Notes: generated from the sequence alone by a model not told the origin. 37,589 nt of DNA from JBBQNJ01 sp038329845 (GCA_038329845.1 JBBQNJ010000049.1:1-37589), one strand, 5' to 3'; counted from the first letter of the stretch, positions 25,014 to 32,523 are shown. Program-made: numbers and translations.

Positions 25014-25358
25014 TCAAGCCTTGGCGGCCTTTCGCTCATCAAGCGCCACCACCAAGTGGCTGGTCCGCTTCATGATCGGGTGCGCCTTGCCTCGATCCTT
25101 GGGCTGGAAGCGTTTGATCGTCGGACCCGGGTCCGCCCAGGCGGCCTGGATGTACAGATTCTTCACGCTGGCTTCCTTTTCGGCGGCGTTGGCGGCGGCG
25201 CTCTTGACCACCTTCTCGATCAACACGCTGGCGCGCTTTTTCGAGAACTGCAGCAATGCCAATGCGTCGCTCACGTCGCGCCCGCGGATCAGGTCCATCA
25301 CCAGCCGCGCTTTTCGCGGGGCGATCCGGGCAAACCGATGTTTCGCTTCAAATGCCAT
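25014..25358 (-). CDS. rplV: 50S ribosomal protein L22
   Basis: 114 residues, normal. FARIAPRKARLVMDLIRGRD starts the uL22 fold. The beta-hairpin that lines the exit tunnel ends in GRAxPI-like RGKAHPIMKRTSHLVV. The start at 25358 is chosen over an ATG two codons earlier because GAGG has a 7-nt spacer to it; the earlier one nearly abuts the Shine-Dalgarno. The open frame further upstream is not coding. Confidence 0.95.
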   Translation of the reverse strand: MAFEAKHRFARIAPRKARLVMDLIRGRDVSDALALLQFSKKRASVLIEKVVKSAAANAAEKEASVKNLYIQAAWADPGPTIKRFQPKDRGKAHPIMKRTSHLVVALDERKAAKA

Positions 25359-25430
25359 CGTCATACCTCGTCGATCCGTCCGGCCCGCCGGGCCGGGGAT
25401 TCTCATCGCTCAAGGCCGTTACATCACCGC

Positions 25431-25718
25431 TCACGCCGGGGCACCGGGGGTCGCGGCCTTGCGACCGCTGTGGCCTCGGAACGTCCGCGTCGGGGAAAAC
25501 TCCCCGAGTTTGTGGCCCACCATGTCTTCCTGCACGAACACGCGCAGGAACTTATTGCCGTTGTGGACCTCGAAGGTATGGCCCACAAACTCCGGAATGA
25601 TCGTGCAGGCGCGCGACCAGGTCCGGATGGGGGTCTTGCTTCGCGCCTCGTTGAGCCGCTGGACCTTGCGGTACAGCTTCTCATTCACAAACGGACCCTT
25701 TTTTGCGCTCCTGCTCAT
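25431..25718 (-). CDS. rpsS: 30S ribosomal protein S19
   Basis: 95 residues, normal. MSRSAKKGPFVNEKLYRKVQ, then WSRACTIIPEFVGHTFEVHN and EDMVGHKLGEFSPTRTFRGH are diagnostic of uS19, in the head of the small subunit. GCGAGG lies just upstream of the ATG. It is placed between rplB and rplV as usual. Confidence 0.97.
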   Translation of the reverse strand: MSRSAKKGPFVNEKLYRKVQRLNEARSKTPIRTWSRACTIIPEFVGHTFEVHNGNKFLRVFVQEDMVGHKLGEFSPTRTFRGHSGRKAATPGAPA

Positions 25719-25806
25719 AGTCCTCGCCAGTCGTTGATTGACTCGGGATAACCCGCCCCGCCGCCCGCTTCTTCCGGGATGCGCGGCCGCCGGTCACCGG
25801 TGGTTT

Positions 25807-26673
25807 CTACAGGTTCACCGTCTGTGGCCGCTGCTGATGCGACCCGAACTTCCTTCGCCGCAGAATCAGCTTGTTGCTCGCCTTCTTCGGATGCCGTGTC
25901 TTCCCGCCCTTGGACAACACTCCGGTCTTCGAACACGGCTGGCGCCCGCCGTTGGCCCGACCTTCGCCACCGCCCATCGGGTGGTCGATCGGGTTCATGG
26001 CCTTGGCCCGAGTGTGCGGGCGAATGCCCATGTGGCGGCTTCGTCCGGCTTTGCCGATGCTCACGTTGATCCAGTCCAGATTGGACAACTGCCCGATCGT
26101 CGCCCGGCAGGCCGATCGCACCCGCCGCATCTCACCCGAAGGCAGGATGATCACCACCCACTCGCCTTCCTTGGCCCCCAGCCGGCCCACCCCGCCCGCC
26201 GAACGGATCATCTTACCGCCCTGCCCGGGGTTCAATTCAACATTGTGAATCTCAAGCCCGGCGGGGATGTTCGTCAGCGGCAGGCAGTTTCCCAGTTCCG
26301 GCGGCGCCTTGGGTCCGCTGGCGACCGTGGCACCGACTTTCAACCCGTTGGGTGCCAGGATGTACGCCTTTTCCCCGTCTTCATAGCGGATCAGCGCGAT
26401 AAAGGTCGAGCGGTTCGGATCGTATTCGATCGCCTCAACCTTCGCGGACATCTGGTCTTTTCGGCGCTTAAAGTCGATCAAGCGGTAGAGTTTCTTGTTT
26501 CCCCCGCCGCGATGCTTGACGGTGATCACGCCATGATGATTGCGCCCGTGGGCGCGGCGCGTGCCGCGAACCAGCGAACGCTCCGGCTCGAACTTCGTCA
26601 GCGTCGCCTTGTAGTCCACCACGCTGCCGGCGCGCCGCCCGGCGGAAGTCGGATTATAAAACTTGATCGGCAT
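25807..26673 (-). CDS. rplB: 50S ribosomal protein L2
   Basis: 288 residues. KHRGGGNKKLYRLIDFKR and GKAGRSRHMGIRP are uL2 signatures. The peptidyl-transferase-proximal loop reads MNPIDHPMGGGEGRANGG: the functionally important first His of DHPH is kept and the second His is Met. The C-terminus continues into NKLILRRRK plus about 12 extra residues. L2 is needed for subunit joining and peptidyl transfer. Confidence 0.97.
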   Translation of the reverse strand: MPIKFYNPTSAGRRAGSVVDYKATLTKFEPERSLVRGTRRAHGRNHHGVITVKHRGGGNKKLYRLIDFKRRKDQMSAKVEAIEYDPNRSTFIALIRYEDGEKAYILAPNGLKVGATVASGPKAPPELGNCLPLTNIPAGLEIHNVELNPGQGGKMIRSAGGVGRLGAKEGEWVVIILPSGEMRRVRSACRATIGQLSNLDWINVSIGKAGRSRHMGIRPHTRAKAMNPIDHPMGGGEGRANGGRQPCSKTGVLSKGGKTRHPKKASNKLILRRRKFGSHQQRPQTVNL

Positions 26674-26711
26674 GATATTCCTTGGCGATGGCCGGCTCTT
26701 TTGACTACGGT

Positions 26712-26990
26712 TTAGAACAAGTCGATCTTGTGATTCTCATCCAGAGTGACGATGGCCCGCTTCCAACTGCTGGTCTGGGTATAGCCGAACTTGCCTCGGC
26801 GCGGCTTGCCCTTGCGATTCTGTGTCCGCACGCCCGTGACGATCACCGAGTAAATCGACTCGATGGCATTCTTGATCTGGACCTTGTTCGCATCCTTGTG
26901 AACTTCAAACGCGAAGCTGTTGCGCGTCTGGCTCAGATGCGTGGTCTTTTCCGTGATCAGCGGTCGGATAATGACGTTTGTATGTTCCAT
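26712..26990 (-). CDS. rplW: 50S ribosomal protein L23
   Basis: 92 residues, normal. VIIRPLITEKTTHLSQTRNS and FEVHKDANKVQIKNAIESIY define uL23, the exit-tunnel docking site for trigger factor and SRP. AGGAGCG with a good spacer precedes the ATG. It lies 17 nt downstream of rplD. Confidence 0.97.
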   Translation of the reverse strand: MEHTNVIIRPLITEKTTHLSQTRNSFAFEVHKDANKVQIKNAIESIYSVIVTGVRTQNRKGKPRRGKFGYTQTSSWKRAIVTLDENHKIDLF

Positions 26991-27007
26991 GGCGATCGCT
27001 CCTGAAC

Positions 27008-27622
27008 CTAGGCCAAAATCTGCTCGAGTCCGGCCTTGCTAAGAAGCAAGGTGCGGTTGCGAAGAATATCCCAGGCATTGAGCTGGGCCACGGTGGTGAT
27101 CGTCGTGCGGTCGATGTTTCTCGCGGCCCGCTCGACGTTCTGATCAGCCCCTTCCAGCGCCAGCAGGCAGCTTCGCTCGATCCCCAGCGCCTTATAGATC
27201 TTGGCCATCACCTTGGTCTTGGCTTCGGACAGTTCCAGACTGTCCAGCACGCGAATGTCCTGGCTTTGAAGCTTGGCGAGGATGGCGCTGTCTCGGGCCA
27301 GCCGCCGGGCCTTCTTGGGCATCGCCTGTCGCCAATCCTTCGGACGCTTCTTCTTGGCGTGACCGCCCCCCTTCTTGACCGGGTTGCGAATCCCGCCGGT
27401 GCGGGCGTTGCCGGTCCCCTTCTGTTTGAACATTTTCCGCGTCGATCCGGCCACCTCGCCGCGCCCCAGCGTGCGCGCCGTGCCCTGACGCTGGTTGGCG
27501 TGGTACATCACCAGCGCCTGCTTGAGCAGGTTCACCCGCACTTCCCCGCCCAGCTTGGCCTCATCGACCTGAAAGGTCTCGGCCTGCGAGCCGTCCTGTT
27601 TGTACACCGGTAATTCGATCAT
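27008..27622 (-). CDS. rplD: 50S ribosomal protein L4
   Basis: 204 residues, normal. The extended tunnel loop contains AGSTRKMFKQKGTGNARTGG and GGGHAKKKRPKDWRQAMPKK. The globular domain ends near NAWDILRNRTLLLSKAGLEQ. In E. coli L4 also represses the S10 operon through the leader before rpsJ. ATG 27622 is chosen from homology and AAAGGA upstream; the long frame beyond it overlaps rplC and is not used. The gap to rplC is 95 nt. Confidence 0.97.
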   Translation of the reverse strand: MIELPVYKQDGSQAETFQVDEAKLGGEVRVNLLKQALVMYHANQRQGTARTLGRGEVAGSTRKMFKQKGTGNARTGGIRNPVKKGGGHAKKKRPKDWRQAMPKKARRLARDSAILAKLQSQDIRVLDSLELSEAKTKVMAKIYKALGIERSCLLALEGADQNVERAARNIDRTTITTVAQLNAWDILRNRTLLLSKAGLEQILA

Positions 27623-27717
27623 GGGTCGATCCTTTGTTTGTCGTTCGTCGTCGTTTCTCTCACCGTCAGGCCGGAAAAAACTCAGCCCGGATCGGCGACC
27701 AAACCACAAACACTTCT

Positions 27718-28386
27718 CTATTCGTCCGACGCCTTGGGAAGCCTGGCCGTAATGCTCTTGCGAATGAACAACAGCCCGCCGTTGGCACCGGGCAGCGCGC
27801 CTTTGATCAGCAGCAGATTTCTGGCCCCATCCACCTTCACCAGCGGATGATTCTGGGTCGTGACCCGGTCGCTGCCCATGTGGCCGGCCATCCGCACGCC
27901 CTTTTTCGGCTTGCCGCACTGGCCGCGCCACGTCGCCCGTGATGCGATCGAACCCGGCGAGCGATGCTTTCGCTCGGTCCCGTGCGTGGCCGGCTGGCCT
28001 TGGAAGTGATGACGCTTCATCACCCCTTGTGTGCCCTTGCCCTTGCTGGTCCCGATGATGTCCACGAACGCCACGCCGTTGAACGCCTCGACCGTCACCT
28101 TCGCGCCCGGCTGCACGTCCGGGGCGTCCTTCTCGCGGATCTCGCGGAAATGACGATGCGGCACCACGCCCGCCTTGGCACAATGGCCGATTTCCGGCAT
28201 CGTGCTGTACCGCGCCCGCACCTCGTCATAGCCGAGCTGCACCGCGTTGTACCCGTCGCTCTCGACGGTCTTGACCTGCGTGACGGCACACGGGCCGGCC
28301 TCGACGATCGTCACCGGGACAACCCGGCCCTTCTCGTCGTAGATCCGGGTCATCCCGATCTTTTTGCCAAGCAAAGCTGGAGTCAT
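27718..28386 (-). CDS. rplC: 50S ribosomal protein L3
   Basis: 222 residues. LLGKKIGMTRIYDEKGRVVP is the standard start, and GTSKGKGTQGVMKRHHFQG then RMAGHMGSDRVTTQN include the loop that approaches the peptidyl transferase centre. ATG 28386 is chosen from the family start; an upstream Arg-rich frame is rejected. No good Shine-Dalgarno is seen, and the 257-nt gap to rpsJ is the largest in the operon. Confidence 0.96.
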   Translation of the reverse strand: MTPALLGKKIGMTRIYDEKGRVVPVTIVEAGPCAVTQVKTVESDGYNAVQLGYDEVRARYSTMPEIGHCAKAGVVPHRHFREIREKDAPDVQPGAKVTVEAFNGVAFVDIIGTSKGKGTQGVMKRHHFQGQPATHGTERKHRSPGSIASRATWRGQCGKPKKGVRMAGHMGSDRVTTQNHPLVKVDGARNLLLIKGALPGANGGLLFIRKSITARLPKASDE

Positions 28387-28643
28387 TGCTGTTTTCAAGC
28401 AGAGGAGCCGGCGGCGCCGTCTCATGCCTGTCCAAAAATCATCCCATCGAAGAAGCCGCCGGGCAGCTTCCGTCCAAATCGAGCACTTCAGCCCGGTCCG
28501 GACATGACGACAAAAATCCCGCCAGAACCGTGACCCGTCAGGCTCAAGGCCTTAAGGGCATTGCGGGTTCTTGGTTGAACCCCACGGTCCGACAAATCTA
28601 AACGCCCCTTGAAGCAGGGGCGCGTGCAGGTCTTAAAAGGACG
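28387..28643 (-). other. 257-nt gap between rpsJ and rplC
   Basis: This is the largest gap in the superoperon. It contains the hairpin at 28603-28622 and no coding frame I would trust. A regulatory leader for the rplC-onward genes is plausible but unproven. Confidence 0.6.
28603..28622 (-). terminator. Hairpin after rpsJ, possible attenuator
   Basis: On the minus strand CGCCCCT and AGGGGCG form a 7-bp stem with a 6-nt loop, followed by TTTAGATTTG. It begins 22 nt after the rpsJ stop, at the start of the 257-nt gap before rplC. The T-tract is interrupted, so partial termination (attenuation) is more likely than full termination. No clear promoter was found between it and rplC. Confidence 0.5.
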
Positions 28644-28952
28644 TTACACCTTGATTTTCACAAACACACCCGCCGGCACGACCAAGCGGTTAAGGGCGTC
28701 GATCGTCCGCGGCGACGCCTCGAAAATGTCGATCACTCGCTTGTGCGTTCGCATCTCGAACTGCTCCCGCGACTTCTTGTCAACGTGCGGGCTTCGCAGC
28801 ACGGTATAACGCTCGATGCGGGTCGGCAGCGGAACCGGACCGCACACGCGGGCATTGGTCCGCTTGGCATGATCGACGATTTCCTTCGCCGATGCATCCA
28901 GTGCCCGGTGGTCGTACGCTTCCATTCGAATCCGAATCCGATCGCCCGTCAT
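28644..28952 (-). CDS. rpsJ: 30S ribosomal protein S10
   Basis: 102 residues from ATG 28952, the usual length. RIRIRMEAYDHRALDASAKE, GPVPLPTRIERYTVLRSPHV and HKRVIDIFEASPRTIDALNR are diagnostic of uS10 (NusE), which is also part of the antitermination complex. An in-frame ATG at 28994 would add 14 residues not typical of the family; neither has a strong Shine-Dalgarno. It is the first gene of the superoperon. fusA and tuf, which often precede it, are not here. Confidence 0.97.
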   Translation of the reverse strand: MTGDRIRIRMEAYDHRALDASAKEIVDHAKRTNARVCGPVPLPTRIERYTVLRSPHVDKKSREQFEMRTHKRVIDIFEASPRTIDALNRLVVPAGVFVKIKV

Positions 28953-29024
28953 ACCGCTGTTCCGATCGTCGTAAGCCTCGCGCCTGTCGTTCATCGCCCG
29001 ACACGTGGCGATGGAATTTCCGCC

Positions 29025-29040
29025 CGTCCAAAACTGGACG
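29025..29040 (-). promoter_or_regulatory. Small hairpin at the 5' end of the rpsJ leader
   Basis: CGTCCA and TGGACG pair perfectly with a 4-nt loop. It lies right at the predicted transcription start of the ribosomal operon, so it would cap the 5' end of a leader of about 90 nt. It is a candidate stability or regulatory element. The E. coli-type L4-binding leader is much longer and is not evident. Confidence 0.3.
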
Positions 29041-29048
29041 AGTCGAAT

Positions 29049-29076
29049 AATTTAGCGATCCCCCACGGGATGTCAA
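29049..29076 (-). promoter_or_regulatory. Promoter of the ribosomal superoperon
   Basis: On the minus strand a perfect TTGACA (29076-29071) is followed after 16 nt by TAAATT (29054-29049), within AT-rich TAAATTATT. It is the only good promoter upstream of rpsJ and gives a leader of about 90 nt to the chosen start. Confidence 0.65.
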
Positions 29077-29138
29077 TGGACGCAGACAAAAAAAAATCCA
29101 GTCGCCCGAATCCATGGCTCGAAATCCAGTCCGGCGGG

Positions 29139-29242
29139 TCCGCTTGTCTTGCACTCGGGCGCGACAAGGCCACCGAGTTTGTCTTTTGCAGAGTCTTCGT
29201 TCATGCTCCGCTTGTCTTGCACTCGGGCGCGACAAGGCCACC
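29139..29242 (+). repeat. Two identical 36-bp direct repeats separated by 32 bp
   Basis: The 36-bp unit occurs at 29139-29174 and 29207-29242 without mismatch. Each copy contains the inverted repeat CTTGTC...GACAAG with a 14-nt loop, so each could form a hairpin. The dimensions resemble a minimal CRISPR array, but there are only two copies and no cas genes, so a dispersed palindromic repeat is more likely. Confidence 0.85.
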
Positions 29243-29293
29243 CGGAAGCAATGTCCGGTGCGGGTCATCCTTACCGCTGAGGTTCTTGCGGCT

Positions 29294-29407
29294 CCCCTCG
29301 AGGGGGGAAACATGATGTGCTGGTTGCCGGCACCGATGTCGAAGGCGACTCCCACGGAGGGTGGCCGGGCGGCGGTGCCACATGGGTCGGATGAAACCCC
29401 ATCCGAC
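29294..29407 (+). repeat. Palindromes in the intergenic region before the prepilin-like gene
   Basis: CCCCTCGAGGGG (29294-29305) is a perfect 12-bp palindrome. GTCGGATG (29386-29393) and CATCCGAC (29400-29407) form an 8-bp stem with a 6-nt loop. No T-run follows either. Together with the 36-bp repeats they make 29100-29420 a patchwork of repeat-like sequence with no credible gene; open frames through it are not supported. Confidence 0.6.
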
Positions 29408-29462
29408 GGCCTCATCCTCTCGCCCACCGCTGATTTTCGCAATAAAACAGTGAAAAAACGTG

Positions 29463-29491
29463 TTGACATAACCCCGTTTTTCGGTCATAGT
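29463..29491 (+). promoter_or_regulatory. Promoter of the prepilin-like gene
   Basis: Perfect TTGACA (29463-29468), a 17-nt spacer, and CATAGT (29486-29491; four of six consensus). The predicted start near 29498 gives a leader of about 40 nt ending in AAGGAG. Confidence 0.65.
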
Positions 29492-29536
29492 GTCATGACC
29501 CGCTTTGTTGCGGGCCATTCTCAAGGAGTGCATCCC

Positions 29537-30370
29537 ATGCCTCAACATCCCGCATCGTCGAAACGCCCGTCAGCATTTACCCTTGTCGAATTGCTTGTCG
29601 TCATCGGGATTGTCGCCCTTTTGATCGCGATTTTGATGCCCGCGCTCAGTAAGGCGCAAGCCGCCGCCAGGTCGGTCCAGTGCGCCAGCAATATGCGACA
29701 GATCGGCATTTATCTCAACGCCTACGCCTCGCAGTGCAACGCCTTCGCCCTGGGTAAGGATTACGGCTGGCCCAAGATCGACTCCGCCGATGGCCGGTAT
29801 TGGGACCAGTTACTCGTTCGCGCCAATCTCATCCGCGACCGCCGCGAAGTTTCGGCCACACCCGCCTTGTCATCCCGGGCGCGCCTTTACTGTCCCAATT
29901 GGCTCGATGGCGGGGTGATCAACCAAAACATCACCTATGCCATGCTCCTGGTCGGATACGATCACTGGTCCATCTGGGGCTTGAACGATCGGAAACTGCG
30001 CACGTACGGCGGCATGTGCGGCAGCGACGTGGCGACCCACCAATGGCCCGCCGCCTATGCCAAACCCGGGATGCTCCGCAATCCGGCCGAGAAAATCGCC
30101 CTGATCGAAGTGGTCTACGGCGGATCCTCCGGCACCAATACCGAACCGGCAAGCGGACCCGATTCCTACTGGTCCGACCACTACGGCAACGGCGACTGGC
30201 GATACTGGAACCGCAAGGCCCATGGCGATGGCGCCAACTTCCTCTGGGCCGACGGCCATGTAACGTGGGAACCCATGGGGAAATTCGGGCTGGTCCGCCC
30301 CACCAACGGCACTTTCGGCGGCGGCAACACCAACTACCGCCGCATGGCCGTGATCAACGTGGACAAGTAA
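29537..30370 (+). CDS. Prepilin-like protein with H-x9-DG motif
   Basis: 277 residues. A short basic leader (MPQHPASSKRPSA) is followed by FTLVELLVVIGIVALLIAIL, the N-methylated hydrophobic helix of type IV pilin and type II pseudopilin precursors. The expected Gly before the cleaved Phe is Ala here. HGDGANFLWADGHV (near the C-terminus) is the H-x9-DG signature of the large prepilin-like families of planctomycetes and relatives. The body is rich in Trp, Tyr, Gly and Asn, as in extracellular members. AAGGAG lies 8 nt before ATG 29537; a longer frame upstream crosses repeats and is rejected. No pilus or secretion genes adjoin it, so it seems to be one of many scattered paralogues. Confidence 0.88.
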   Translation: MPQHPASSKRPSAFTLVELLVVIGIVALLIAILMPALSKAQAAARSVQCASNMRQIGIYLNAYASQCNAFALGKDYGWPKIDSADGRYWDQLLVRANLIRDRREVSATPALSSRARLYCPNWLDGGVINQNITYAMLLVGYDHWSIWGLNDRKLRTYGGMCGSDVATHQWPAAYAKPGMLRNPAEKIALIEVVYGGSSGTNTEPASGPDSYWSDHYGNGDWRYWNRKAHGDGANFLWADGHVTWEPMGKFGLVRPTNGTFGGGNTNYRRMAVINVDK

Positions 30371-30410
30371 CCGCGGGGTAGGTAACGGGGACCTCCAGGG
30401 ATATTTGTTC

Positions 30411-30573
30411 CCGCGCTGGCGCTTCCGGGTAACTGATCGGGCCGTCGGTCCCTCGCTGGCGCTTCGGGCTGACCGGATCGGGCCGTCGGTCCCTCGCTGG
30501 CGCTTTCGGGCTAACCGGATCGGGCCGTCGTTCACTCGCTGGCGCTTCGGGCTAACCGGATCGGGCCGTCGCT
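30411..30573 (+). repeat. Four tandem copies of a ~41-bp intergenic repeat
   Basis: Units start at about 30411, 30450, 30491 and 30533 with lengths of 39, 41, 42 and 41 bp. All share CTCGCTGGCGCTT (first copy GCGCTGGCGCTT) and GATCGGGCCGTCG. Lengths that are not multiples of three show it is not coding. On the minus strand it reads as RKRQRG-like peptides, a pattern I associate with dispersed planctomycete intergenic repeats. It lies between the prepilin-like gene and ilvB. Confidence 0.9.
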
Positions 30574-30605
30574 CCCTTCGCGGCTTTGGGGGGAATCTCT
30601 GCACG

Positions 30606-30668
30606 TTGATCCTGCCCCAGCGTTGGGCTAGAGTCGGTGTTCCATGTCGCCGGAGATCGTGTCCGGCG
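30606..30668 (+). promoter_or_regulatory. Candidate ilvB promoter and leader hairpin
   Basis: TTGATC (30606-30611), a 17-nt spacer, and TAGAGT (30629-30634). Just downstream, CGCCGGA (30648-30654) and TCCGGCG (30662-30668) form a perfect 7-bp stem with a 7-nt loop, followed 10 nt later by TTTGTTTTG. A small frame starting at 30644 has a few Ile/Val codons but no run of them, so classical leader-peptide attenuation is not supported. Confidence 0.4.
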
Positions 30669-30695
30669 CGGAAGTCGTTTGTTTTGAGATCCGCT

Positions 30696-32471
30696 ATGAA
30701 AACCCTGACCAATCCCCCCAATCCCTCCAATCCTCCCAGCGACGCCCCGACTCGATCCGCCGCCGATGTTCCACGTTACAAAGGCAAGACCGGCGCGAGG
30801 ATCTTTCACGAGATGCTCATCAAGGACCATAACGTCGAGGTCATGTTCGGGTATCCCGGCGGGGCGATTCTTCCGGTGTTCGATGAGCTGTACAACACGC
30901 CGGCAAAGTTCATTCTCAACCGCCACGAGCAGGCCTCGGGACACTGCGCCGATGGGTACGCCCGGGCCACCGGACGGCCCGGCGTGTGCGTTGTCACCTC
31001 CGGACCGGGCGCGACCAATACCGTCACCCCTCTGGGCACCGCCCTGCTCGATTCGGTGCCGATCCTCGTGTTCTCCGGGCAGGTCGCCACCGCGGTGATC
31101 GGCAACGACGCCTTCCAAGAGGCCGACGTCACCGGGATCACCCGGCCGTGCACGAAGTGGAACTACCTGGTCAAGGACATCCGCGAGCTGCCGCGAACGA
31201 TTAACGAGGCGTTTCTGATCGCCACCAGCGGGCGGCCCGGCCCGGTGCTGGTGGACCTGCCCAAGGACGTGACCACCATGGTCTGTCCGGAAGAAGTCGA
31301 TGACACCCCCCGCCCGCATATCGTCGAACGCCGCCGGACGGTGGGAACCCACCCCGGCCACGAGCGCGAGGCGATGGTCGCGGCAGAGCTGATCAACCGC
31401 AGCAGCAAGCCGGTCTTGTACGTCGGGGGCGGGGCGATCATCGCCGGGGCCAGCGACATCGTGCGTCAAATCGCGGCCACGGCGTCGATCCCATGCACCA
31501 CCACCCTGCTGGGCCTGGGTGCGTTCGACGAACACGATCCGGCAGCCTTGCACATGCTGGGGATGCACGGCAGCGCCTACGCCAACTATGCCGTGCAGGA
31601 AAGCGACTGCCTGATCGCCGTGGGAGCCCGCTTCGACGATCGGGTGACCGGCAACCTCGCCACTTTCGCCCCGCACGCGAAAATCATCCATATCGACATC
31701 GACCCCTCATCCATCGGGAAAAACGTCGATGTGGACGTGACGGTTATCGGCGATGCCAAAACGAGCCTGGAACTGATGCTGCCGCACCTCGAACCGCGCG
31801 ATCGCAAGGAATGGTTCGCCCAGGTCGAGGCCTGGAAAAAACGATATCCGTTCAAGTACTTCGACGACACCCGCAACACCAAGCCGCAGTACGTCATCGA
31901 GGAACTGCACCGCCAGACCAACGGCGAAGCGTTGATCACCACCGGCGTCGGGCAGCACCAGATGTGGGCCGCCCAGTTCTACCGCTGGCGCTTTCCTCGC
32001 CAGATGATCACTTCCGGCGGGCTGGGCACCATGGGGTACGGGATGCCCGCGGCCATGGGGGCGGCGATCGGGTCGCCGGGAAAGATCGTCATCGACATCG
32101 ACGGGGATGCCTCGTGGCTGATGACCTGTTACGAACTGGCCACCATCGCCCAGTACAACATCCCGGTGAAGGTCTGCATCCTCAACAATGACTTCCAGGG
32201 GATGGTCAAGCAGTGGCAGGACCTGTTCTATGGCCGGCGCTACAGCCAGACGGTAATGAAGAATCCCGACTTCGCCAAAATGGCCGAGGCCAACGGCGTT
32301 CGCGGCATCCGCTGCGAACACAAGCAGGACGTGAGCAAAGTGGTGGAAGACATGCTGGCTCACGACGGTCCGGTGCTGGTCGATTTCAAAGTCGAGCCGG
32401 ATGAACACGTCTACCCGATGGTCCCGTCCGGTAAGGGCCTGCACGAAATGGAACTGGGAACGTTGGCGTAG
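30696..32471 (+). CDS. ilvB: Acetolactate synthase large subunit
   Basis: 591 residues. It condenses two pyruvates to acetolactate, or pyruvate with 2-oxobutyrate, the first common step of branched-chain amino acid synthesis, using thiamine diphosphate and FAD. GYPGGAILPVFDEL and the catalytic Glu in NRHEQASGHCADGYAR (E78) start the Pyr domain. The central domain has SKPVLYVGGGAI. The PP domain has the diphosphate motif starting IDGDASWLMTCYEL and ending LNND, where the family usually has GDG. ATG 30696 is chosen: the N-terminus up to YKGKTGARIFHEML is a short Pro/Asn-rich extension, and the open frame further upstream is repeat DNA. No ilvN (regulatory subunit) or ilvC follows, which is unusual. 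Confidence 0.93.
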   Translation: MKTLTNPPNPSNPPSDAPTRSAADVPRYKGKTGARIFHEMLIKDHNVEVMFGYPGGAILPVFDELYNTPAKFILNRHEQASGHCADGYARATGRPGVCVVTSGPGATNTVTPLGTALLDSVPILVFSGQVATAVIGNDAFQEADVTGITRPCTKWNYLVKDIRELPRTINEAFLIATSGRPGPVLVDLPKDVTTMVCPEEVDDTPRPHIVERRRTVGTHPGHEREAMVAAELINRSSKPVLYVGGGAIIAGASDIVRQIAATASIPCTTTLLGLGAFDEHDPAALHMLGMHGSAYANYAVQESDCLIAVGARFDDRVTGNLATFAPHAKIIHIDIDPSSIGKNVDVDVTVIGDAKTSLELMLPHLEPRDRKEWFAQVEAWKKRYPFKYFDDTRNTKPQYVIEELHRQTNGEALITTGVGQHQMWAAQFYRWRFPRQMITSGGLGTMGYGMPAAMGAAIGSPGKIVIDIDGDASWLMTCYELATIAQYNIPVKVCILNNDFQGMVKQWQDLFYGRRYSQTVMKNPDFAKMAEANGVRGIRCEHKQDVSKVVEDMLAHDGPVLVDFKVEPDEHVYPMVPSGKGLHEMELGTLA

Positions 32472-32523
32472 GGGGCAGAGGGACGGAAGGCGGTGGCGGA
32501 GGTTGGTTCGTTTTTCGCCCTTG

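Noticed and set aside
24144..25751. 535-codon plus-strand frame opposite rpsC, rplV and rpsS
   Set aside because: Shadow of conserved ribosomal genes in GC-rich DNA.
29139..29242. Minimal CRISPR array
   Set aside because: Only two repeat copies, no cas genes and no leader; a palindromic dispersed repeat explains it better.
29114..29536. N-terminal extension of the prepilin-like gene through the repeat region
   Set aside because: The frame is open but crosses repeats and a promoter; the AAGGAG-preceded ATG at 29537 gives a normal prepilin leader.
30644..30832. Leader peptide for ilvB
   Set aside because: The short frame has no run of Ile, Leu or Val codons and overlaps the ilvB start in another frame.
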